DNA of 5,834 nucleotides from assembly GCA_013003285.1 (NCBI GenBank), contig JABDJY010000006.1, positions 1 to 5,834 of the forward strand, given 5' to 3'. Under the pieces are notes generated by a model. That model was not told the origin of the DNA. It worked only from the letters and a program-made list of their open reading frames with translations, and did no database searches. The translations under genes were made by a program, and so were the position numbers. Below are positions 1 to 5,301 of this stretch, one piece after another; the first letter of the stretch is position 1; every line of letters starts with the position of its first letter. The DNA is from Alphaproteobacteria bacterium. GTDB taxonomy: Bacteria > Pseudomonadota > Alphaproteobacteria > UBA6615.

Positions 1-48
1 GCGGTATGTAGCCCCCGGCAGGTTTAACGGCGGCAGCGAGGGCTATCC

Positions 49-831
49 CTATTCGCTAAGCTCGCACCACACGGGTGTGTGGTCCGACGCCTTTTGCTTG
101 CTCCGCGGGCCCTTGTCGATTTCGCACGCGATAAGGCGGTCGGCGGCTTGTGGCGATAGCAGCAGGTGGTCGATGCGGATACCGTTATCCTTCTGCCAGG
201 CGCCGGCCTGATAATCCCAGAACGAATAGACATGGCTTTCCGAATGCAGGGTGCGCCAGGCTTCGGTGTAGCCGAGATTGAGCAGGGTGCGGAACCGGCG
301 GCGCGATTCTGGCCGGGTCAGGGCGTCGCCTTCCCACGCGGCGGCGTCGTAGCAATCTTCGTCGGCCGGGATGACGTTATAGTCGCCGCCCAGCACGACG
401 GGCTCTTCGCTGGTGAGCAATTCGGCCGCATGGGTGACCAGCCGGTCCATCCAGCTAAGCTTGTAGGTGAACTTGTCGGTGTCGGTCGGGTTGCCGTTGG
501 GCAGATAAATCGAGGCGACCCGGAAGCCGGCATTTCCGGCATCGACCCAGGCTTCCACATAACGCGCCTGCTCGTCGCCATCGTCGCCGGCCAGGCCGGT
601 GCGCACGTCGTCGAGTGGATATTTCGAGAGGATGGCGACGCCATTATAGGTCTTCTGGCCGTGCACGGCGCAGTTATAGCCAAGCTCTTCGATCTCCATC
701 GCCGGGAAATTCTCGTCGGTGACTTTGAGCTCCTGCAGCAACACCACATCGGGCTGCGCCGCGCGCAACCAGTCCAGCGCGTTGGGCAGGCGGGCCTTGA
801 TCGAATTGACATTCCAGGTGGCGATTTTCAC
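49..831 (-). CDS. xth: Exodeoxyribonuclease III (AP endonuclease family, EEP fold)
   Basis: Exonuclease III family enzyme: cuts DNA 5' of abasic sites and removes 3'-blocked nucleotides in base excision repair (family knowledge). The protein is 260 residues from the GTG start, close to the usual 255-270. Visible motifs, counted from that start: KIATWNVNSIKAR at 2-14 with N7; LLQELK with E34; IYLPNG with Y109; GGDYNVIP with D150 and N152; IDHLLLS with D221; SDHTPV ending in D250-H251. N7, E34 and Y109 fall at the same numbers as in E. coli ExoIII, which supports GTG at 831 as the start. An in-frame ATG at 858 would add nine residues (MSLQRTISP), but it abuts the T-tract of the upstream terminator and has no Shine-Dalgarno apart from bases inside the hairpin. 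A weak CGGA lies 11 bases before the GTG. Longer in-frame extensions up to 1002 run into erpA and are not credible. The gene follows erpA on the same strand, separated from it by a terminator, so it probably has its own transcription or depends on readthrough. Confidence 0.93.
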   Translation of the reverse strand: MKIATWNVNSIKARLPNALDWLRAAQPDVVLLQELKVTDENFPAMEIEELGYNCAVHGQKTYNGVAILSKYPLDDVRTGLAGDDGDEQARYVEAWVDAGNAGFRVASIYLPNGNPTDTDKFTYKLSWMDRLVTHAAELLTSEEPVVLGGDYNVIPADEDCYDAAAWEGDALTRPESRRRFRTLLNLGYTEAWRTLHSESHVYSFWDYQAGAWQKDNGIRIDHLLLSPQAADRLIACEIDKGPRSKQKASDHTPVWCELSE

Positions 832-859
832 AGGCGATATTGTCCGTTGAAGCGACATG

Positions 860-883
860 AAAAAGCCCGCCTCGGGGCGGGCT
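860..883 (-). terminator. Rho-independent terminator of erpA
   Basis: Read on the minus strand, AGCCCGCC, a four-base loop CCGA and GGCGGGCT form a perfect 8-bp GC-rich stem, immediately followed by a run of T (five T including the last stem base). It lies 28 bases past the erpA stop. On the plus strand there is no T-tract after the hairpin, so it acts in the leftward direction only. It should end most erpA transcripts before xth. Confidence 0.85.
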
Positions 884-911
884 GCGAAACTAACATGCGT
901 CGGGGGTAACG

Positions 912-1295
912 CTAAACCGAAAAGCTGGCGCCGCAGCCGCATTGGGCGGTGGCGTTCGGGTTGGTGAGCTGGAACGAGGCGCCGCCCAGGCTCTCCACCC
1001 AATCGAGCTGGCTGCCGCCGATGAGATCGAGCGAGGCGTCGTCGGAGACCACGGTGATGCCGTCGATTTCAAACAAGCGATCATCGTCGCCGACCTCGTC
1101 GTCGAAGCTAAAGCCATAGGTGAAGCCCGAGCAACCACCGCCATTGACGTAGACCCGCAGCATCATCTTTCCGTCGCCGATGGGTTCTTCGGCGGCGAGC
1201 AGTTCGGTCACCCGGTTTACCGCGCTATCGGTCAAGGTGATCGACCGCGGCAGCGGGGCGTCGGTAGCTGGGTTTTCGGGGGTGATTTCGGTCAT
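912..1295 (-). CDS. erpA: Iron-sulfur cluster insertion protein ErpA (A-type carrier, HesB/IscA family)
   Basis: A-type Fe-S carrier of 127 residues that receives assembled clusters and passes them to apo-enzymes in the cytosol (family knowledge). The three cluster-binding cysteines are present: C55 in NGGGCSGF, and C119 and C121 in the C-terminal QCGCGASFSV. The segments LRVYVNGGGCSGF, YGFSFDD and TNPNA before the CGCG motif resemble E. coli ErpA more than IscA or SufA, hence the name; IscA/SufA paralogy cannot be fully excluded without alignment. About 17 residues before the conserved core (ITLTDSAVNRV) form a non-conserved, Pro/Thr-rich N-terminus, slightly longer than in E. coli. The ATG at 1295 has only a weak GAG four bases upstream. 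It is divergent from dgt across a 113-base intergenic region, the arrangement commonly seen in alphaproteobacteria. A strong terminator follows it, so it is probably transcribed mainly as a single gene from the promoter at 1339-1366. Confidence 0.94.
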   Translation of the reverse strand: MTEITPENPATDAPLPRSITLTDSAVNRVTELLAAEEPIGDGKMMLRVYVNGGGCSGFTYGFSFDDEVGDDDRLFEIDGITVVSDDASLDLIGGSQLDWVESLGGASFQLTNPNATAQCGCGASFSV

Positions 1296-1338
1296 TGTGC
1301 TCGGATTTGCCTGGGGCTCGGTCGTTTGAACCTATAGC

Positions 1339-1366
1339 TATGTAAGAATAACGGGGCATTTGTCAA
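1339..1366 (-). promoter_or_regulatory. Candidate sigma-70 promoter of erpA
   Basis: On the minus strand a perfect TTGACA (1361-1366) is followed after 16 bases by TACATA (1339-1344), placing the predicted transcription start near 1332, about 37 bases before the erpA ATG. The small palindrome ATAGCTAT (1334-1341) overlaps the -10 and start region and could be an operator half-site, though this is speculative. The -35 is consensus; the -10 matches TATAAT at three of six positions. I see no convincing IscR-type or iron-responsive box. Confidence 0.55.
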
Positions 1367-1373
1367 TTTTCCG

Positions 1374-1401
1374 TTGCAATAGACTGGCGCGCGCGTACTT
1401 T
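1374..1401 (+). promoter_or_regulatory. Weak candidate promoter of the dgt-argS-SPOR-nagZ operon
   Basis: TTGCAA (1374-1379) and TACTTT (1396-1401) are separated by 16 bases and would place transcription start at about 1408-1409, on the dgt ATG itself. Matches to consensus are partial (four of six and three of six). An alternative -35, TTGTCA at 1360-1365, overlaps the erpA -35 on the other strand but has no acceptable -10 at 15-18 bases. Position upstream of a tight four-gene run supports the presence of some promoter here; the exact hexamers are uncertain. Confidence 0.3.
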
Positions 1402-1408
1402 GCGGCAC

Positions 1409-2638
1409 ATGCCCTCAAGCCAAGCTCATAGCCGCCCCAAGGCCCCGGCCACCGCCGCCTATGGCCCGGTGCTGGCGCCCTATGCCTGCGACCCGGCGCA
1501 AAGCCGTGGGCGTTTGCATGACGAGCCGGAAAGTTCCTACCGCAGCGCCTTTCAGCGCGACCGCGACCGGGTGATCCATTGCGGCGCGTTTCGCCGTCTC
1601 AAGCACAAGACCCAGGTTTTCGTCTATCACGAGGGCGACTATTACCGCACCCGGCTGACCCATTCGCTGGAGGTGGCGCAGATCGCCCGCTCGGTCAGCC
1701 GCGCTTTGGGGCTCAATGAGGATCTGGCCGAGGCGCTCGCCCTGGCCCATGATTTCGGCCACACGCCGTTCGGCCATGCCGGCGAGGATGCGCTGGACGC
1801 GGCCATGGCGCCCTATGGCGGCTTCGACCATAACGCCCAGACCTTGCGCCTGGTGACCAAGCTGGAGCGCCGCTACCCGTCCTTCGATGGCCTCAACCTG
1901 TCATGGGAGGCGCTGGAGGGGCTGGTCAAACATAACGGCCCGCTGTCCGGGCCGCTGGCGCACGCCGACAAACCCATGCCGGCGGCAATTGTCGAATATG
2001 TCGCCGGTCATGATCTGGCGCTCGACACTTATGCGTCGGCCGAGGCCCAGGTCGCGGCGCTGGCCGACGACATCGCCTATAACAGCCACGATGTGGATGA
2101 CGGGCTGCGGGCCGGCTTATTCGATATTTCCGACATGGCCGATCTGCCGCTGGCCGGGTCGGCCTTTCGCGCGGTGCATGATCGCCACGGCGATATCGAG
2201 CGGCCGCGTCAGATCCATGTGGCGATCAGCCATATGATCGGCGCCATGGTGGAGGATTTGCTTGCCGAGACTCGCCACCGTTTGGCCGAGCACCGTGTGA
2301 CCTCGGTCGAGGAGATCCGCGCCCTCGACGGCCCGGTTGTCGCCTTCACGGCAGAATTGGCCGCCGCCGACCAGGCGGTGAAGAAGTTCCTTTTGGAGAA
2401 CATGTACCGCCATCACCGGGTCAATCGCATGACGTCGAAGGCGCGCCGGGTGGTGAGCGAAGTTTTCGACCTGCTGTTCGCCGAGCCGGAATTGCTGCCG
2501 GCCGATTGGCGCGGCCAGGCCACCGGCAAAGACGATGCCGGCCGGGCGCGGATGATCGCCGACTATATCGCCGGCATGACCGATCGATACGCCCTGGAGG
2601 TGCATCAGAAACTTTTCAATCCGGACGCACTTTCATGA
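1409..2638 (+). CDS. dgt: Deoxyguanosinetriphosphate triphosphohydrolase-like protein (HD-domain dNTPase)
   Basis: HD-superfamily dNTP triphosphohydrolase of the type-2 dGTPase-like family, which splits dNTPs into deoxynucleoside and triphosphate (family knowledge; the true substrate of this subfamily is often unverified). It has 409 residues from the ATG. Visible signatures: YRSAFQRDRDRVIHCGAFRR (residues 44-63) and LKHKTQVF just after it, typical of the family; metal-binding H85 in RLTHSLEV; H114-D115 in ALAHDFGHTPFGH; the distal Asp in ALADDIAYNSHDVDDG (residues 217-232, D220/D221). The C-terminal helices include ENMYRHHRV, also characteristic. Length fits the roughly 400-residue type-2 members, shorter than the roughly 505-residue E. 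coli Dgt. ATG at 1409 is preferred; an in-frame TTG at 1400 would add three residues, and neither has a Shine-Dalgarno. It is first in a rightward run, and its TGA overlaps the argS ATG. Roles in dNTP pool control and replication fidelity are inferred from the family. Confidence 0.93.
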   Translation: MPSSQAHSRPKAPATAAYGPVLAPYACDPAQSRGRLHDEPESSYRSAFQRDRDRVIHCGAFRRLKHKTQVFVYHEGDYYRTRLTHSLEVAQIARSVSRALGLNEDLAEALALAHDFGHTPFGHAGEDALDAAMAPYGGFDHNAQTLRLVTKLERRYPSFDGLNLSWEALEGLVKHNGPLSGPLAHADKPMPAAIVEYVAGHDLALDTYASAEAQVAALADDIAYNSHDVDDGLRAGLFDISDMADLPLAGSAFRAVHDRHGDIERPRQIHVAISHMIGAMVEDLLAETRHRLAEHRVTSVEEIRALDGPVVAFTAELAAADQAVKKFLLENMYRHHRVNRMTSKARRVVSEVFDLLFAEPELLPADWRGQATGKDDAGRARMIADYIAGMTDRYALEVHQKLFNPDALS

Positions 2639-4392
2639 ATGTTTTCAGTGATTTCAGTGATATTGTTCAAGTCGAAATAAAGGCGCTGCAGGACGCCGGC
2701 AGCCTGCCGGCCGATCTCGATGCGTCGCGGGTGGCGGTCGATCCGCCGCGCGATGCCAGCCATGGCGATCTCACCTGCAACGCGGCGATGATGCTGGCCA
2801 AGCCGGCCGGCATGAAGCCGCGCGACCTGGCGGAATTGCTGGCGACCCGTTTGCGCGCGCAGGAGCTGATCGAAAGTGTGGAGATCGCCGGGCCGGGTTT
2901 TCTCAATCTGCGCCTGGGCGAAGACTACTGGCGCGACCATCTGCGCGATGTGCTGGCGGCCGGAGAGGCCTATGGCGATTCCACCATGGGCGCCGACGTG
3001 CCGGTGAATGTGGAGTATGTGTCGGCCAACCCCACCGGGCCGCTCCATGTGGGCCATGCCCGTGGCGCGGTGTTCGGCGACGTACTGGCCTCGCTGCTCG
3101 ACAAGGCGGGATACGCGGTCACCCGCGAATACTACATCAACGATGCCGGTTCGCAGGTGGACGCACTAGCCCGCTCGGTGCATTGGCGCTATCGCGAGGC
3201 GTTGGGCGAAGCCATGGGTGAGATGCCGGAGGGTTTGTATCCCGGCGATTATCTGGTCCCCGTTGGCAAGGATCTGGCCGAGCGCGAGGGCGACAAGTGG
3301 CGTGACGGGGCCGAAGAGACCTGGCTCGCGGATTTCCGCCAACTGGGTGTTGACGCCATGATGGTGCAGATCCGCGACGACCTTGCAGTGCTGGGCATTG
3401 TGCAGTCGGTCTTCACCTCGGAGCGCGCCCTGGTCGAGGCCGGCATGGTCGACGCGGTGATCGAGACCCTGGAAGGCAAGGGCCTGATCTATCGCGGCGT
3501 GCTGGAGCCACCGAAGGGCAAGACGCCCGACGATTGGGAGGAGCGGCCGCAGACCCTGTTCCGGGCGAGTAATTTCGGCGACGATAGCGACCGGCCGCTG
3601 AAGAAATCCGATGGGTCCTGGACCTATTTCGCCAGCGATCTGGCCTATCATCTGGATAAGTACCGGCGCGGTTTTGGCACCCTGATCAATGTCTGGGGCG
3701 CCGATCATGGCGGCTATGTCAAACGGGTCGCCGCCGGGGTTACGGCGCTGACCGACGGCGAAGCAGCGCTCGACGTCAAACTGTGCCAGCTGGTCCGCCT
3801 GCTGGAAGATGGCGAAGTTGCCAAGATGTCGAAACGCGCCGGCACGTTTGTCACCTTACGCGATCTGGTCGACAGCGTGGGCCGCGACGTGGTGCGCTTC
3901 ATCATGCTGACCCGCAAGAACGATGCGCAGCTCGATTTCGATCTGGTCAAGGTGCGCGAGCAGAGCCGCGATAATCCGGTGTTCTATGTGCAATACGCCC
4001 ATGCGCGCAGCTATTCGGTCGCGCGCATGGCAAAGGAAGCGTTCCCCGACGCCGACTTCACGATCGAGGCGATGCAGGGCGCCAATCTGGCGCGCTTGAC
4101 CGACTCAGATGAACTTGGGTTGATCAAGGTAATTGCCGCGTGGCCGCGGACGGTGGAAGGGGCGGCGGAAGCCCATGAACCCCATCGCCTCGCTTTTTAC
4201 TTGTATGACCTCGCGGCAGCGTTCCATGCTCTGTGGAGCAAGGCCCGTGAGGATACTTCGTTGCGCTTTGTCGTCGCCGATGACCCAGAACTGACCCAGG
4301 CCCGCATGGCTCTGGTCCTCGGCGTCCGCACTGTCGTGGCGTCCGGCCTCCGGGTCATGGGCGTTGAACCAGTGGACGAGTTGCGGGCGTGA
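2635..4392 (+). CDS. argS: Arginine--tRNA ligase (class I aminoacyl-tRNA synthetase)
   Basis: Cytosolic ArgRS: activates arginine with ATP and charges tRNA-Arg. The 585 residues match the usual 550-590. Domain order as seen: N-terminal Add1-type tRNA-recognition domain (about 1-90, with SHGDLTCNAAM at 42-52); Rossmann catalytic core with the HIGH-type motif HVGH at 138-141 inside SANPTGPLHVGHARG; SWTYFASDLAYHLDKY at 328-343 and NVWGADHGGYVKR at 352-364, strongly conserved in ArgRS; a canonical KMSK at 397-400 followed by RAGTFVTL; and the C-terminal DALR-type anticodon-binding helices from about 448 (NPVFYVQYAHAR). The ATG at 2635 shares ATGA with the dgt stop; no Shine-Dalgarno is seen just before it, so translation probably depends on ribosomes finishing dgt. 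In-frame starts further upstream (as far as 2506) lie inside dgt and add no conserved sequence. The next gene begins 9 bases after the stop. Nothing is truncated or missing. Confidence 0.97.
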   Translation: MNVFSDFSDIVQVEIKALQDAGSLPADLDASRVAVDPPRDASHGDLTCNAAMMLAKPAGMKPRDLAELLATRLRAQELIESVEIAGPGFLNLRLGEDYWRDHLRDVLAAGEAYGDSTMGADVPVNVEYVSANPTGPLHVGHARGAVFGDVLASLLDKAGYAVTREYYINDAGSQVDALARSVHWRYREALGEAMGEMPEGLYPGDYLVPVGKDLAEREGDKWRDGAEETWLADFRQLGVDAMMVQIRDDLAVLGIVQSVFTSERALVEAGMVDAVIETLEGKGLIYRGVLEPPKGKTPDDWEERPQTLFRASNFGDDSDRPLKKSDGSWTYFASDLAYHLDKYRRGFGTLINVWGADHGGYVKRVAAGVTALTDGEAALDVKLCQLVRLLEDGEVAKMSKRAGTFVTLRDLVDSVGRDVVRFIMLTRKNDAQLDFDLVKVREQSRDNPVFYVQYAHARSYSVARMAKEAFPDADFTIEAMQGANLARLTDSDELGLIKVIAAWPRTVEGAAEAHEPHRLAFYLYDLAAAFHALWSKAREDTSLRFVVADDPELTQARMALVLGVRTVVASGLRVMGVEPVDELRA

Positions 4393-4393
4393 G

Positions 4394-4398
4394 AAGGA
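4394..4398 (+). promoter_or_regulatory. Shine-Dalgarno of the SPOR gene
   Basis: AAGGA just after the argS stop, 3 bases before the ATG at 4402. The spacing is short, but the next in-frame ATG (4426) has no Shine-Dalgarno, so this site supports the start at 4402. Confidence 0.6.
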
Positions 4399-4401
4399 AT
4401 A

Positions 4402-5301
4402 ATGGCGGCATCGAACTATAGCGACATGGACAATTTTGGCCCCGGAACGGCCTATGCCGAACCGTCGCCAGGTGTCAGCGGATTTGTGAAACTCTTAGTC
4501 GGGGCGATCGGTATTCTGGTGGTTCTGGCGTTCGGTTGGGTGGTCTGGATCGCCTATGACGAAGGTGTTCGGACCGGCGCCGTTAAAACCGTACCGGTGA
4601 TCCGCGCCGACATTGGCGAGATTAAGCGCAAGCCTGACGAGCCGGGCGGCTTAGTGGTGCCACATCAAGACAAACTTGTGTTCAACCGTTTGGCGCCAGG
4701 CCAGGCAGACGAGCCGATCGAGCGGCTGTTGCCGCTGCCCGAGGTGCCCATCGCCTTGCCGGTGGCTGAAGACAGCAGCCCGCCGCCGGTGAAGTCGGTC
4801 GGCCCAGACGCGGCGTCGCCGGATACGGAAATCGCAACCGCGTTAACGCCGAAACTGGTTGAGCCCGCACCGGCCAAAGAGCCGGCGGCCGAGATTGTGG
4901 CAGCGCCACCGCCGCCAGCCCCGCCGGCGCCGCCACCCGAACCCACGGAACTCGCTGCCAAGACACCGACGCCGGCACCGGCAACCGGTGACGTTGCGGT
5001 TAAGGCACCGCCGTCGCCCAAGGTCGAGAAACTGCCGGTGGCGGCAGCCGGGCCGGCCTGGCGCATTCAATTGGTTTCGCTCAGCAGCCAAAAGGACGCC
5101 GAAGCCGTGTGGGCCCGCATGCAGAAGGCGAATACCGATCTGCTCGGCAAACTGCAGTTGCAGGTGCAAACGGTGAAATTATCCAAGGGGACTTTTTACC
5201 GGGTTCAGGCCGGGCCCTTGGCGGACCGGACAGCGGCTGCCTCTTTGTGCGGCAGCTTGAAATCGCGAAAACAGGATTGCCTGGTTGTCCCACCAAAGTG
5301 A
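4402..5301 (+). CDS. SPOR-domain single-pass inner-membrane protein
   Basis: A 299-residue bitopic protein. Order of parts: short N-terminal cytoplasmic segment (1-28); one hydrophobic transmembrane helix (about 29-51, LLVGAIGILVVLAFGWVVWI); a membrane-proximal region with VPHQDKLVFNRL (86-97); a long low-complexity Pro/Ala-rich linker (about 113-215, densest at 168-181); and a C-terminal SPOR domain (about 217-299) with AWRIQLVSLSSQKDAE near its start and TFYRVQAGPLADR at 264-276. No signal-peptidase site is evident, so the helix is probably a signal anchor with the SPOR domain in the periplasm. SPOR domains bind peptidoglycan glycan strands lacking stem peptides and often concentrate at division sites (family knowledge). 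C283 and C293 in the SPOR domain could pair as a disulfide (inference). It sits between argS and nagZ, and its end overlaps the nagZ start. A role in division or envelope maintenance is plausible; the protein is not recognisably FtsN, DamX, DedD or RlpA. Confidence 0.9.
   Translation: MAASNYSDMDNFGPGTAYAEPSPGVSGFVKLLVGAIGILVVLAFGWVVWIAYDEGVRTGAVKTVPVIRADIGEIKRKPDEPGGLVVPHQDKLVFNRLAPGQADEPIERLLPLPEVPIALPVAEDSSPPPVKSVGPDAASPDTEIATALTPKLVEPAPAKEPAAEIVAAPPPPAPPAPPPEPTELAAKTPTPAPATGDVAVKAPPSPKVEKLPVAAAGPAWRIQLVSLSSQKDAEAVWARMQKANTDLLGKLQLQVQTVKLSKGTFYRVQAGPLADRTAAASLCGSLKSRKQDCLVVPPK
5272..5276 (+). promoter_or_regulatory. Shine-Dalgarno supporting the nagZ TTG start
   Basis: CAGGA lies inside the last codons of the SPOR gene with an 8-base spacer to TTG at 5285. 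It is the best ribosome-binding match in front of the only usable in-frame start codon of nagZ, and so decides the start. Confidence 0.5.

Noticed and set aside
1..48. Left-edge sequence as the tail of another gene
   Set aside because: Only 48 bases lie past the xth stop, with no recognisable peptide, terminator or RNA element, so nothing can be claimed.
166..909. 247-codon open frame on the plus strand opposite xth
   Set aside because: It is antisense to a well-supported exonuclease III gene, has no recognisable domain, and is the kind of shadow frame expected in GC-rich coding DNA. It also runs through the terminator hairpin.
832..1002. Extension of xth upstream to 1002
   Set aside because: It would run through the terminator and the 3' end of erpA; the conserved protein begins at VKIATWN from 831.
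2506..2634. Extension of argS upstream of 2635
   Set aside because: The extra 43 residues are Arg-rich, lie inside dgt in another frame and match no part of ArgRS; the ATG at 2635 with the ATGA overlap is better.
3166..3708. 180-codon open frame on the minus strand inside argS
   Set aside because: It mirrors the conserved ArgRS catalytic core in a complementary frame; no domain, no ribosome-binding site and no independent support.
4665..5169. Gly/Ala-rich minus-strand frames and an Arg-rich plus-strand frame over the SPOR linker
   Set aside because: They are by-products of the repetitive Pro/Ala codons in the linker and have no motifs.
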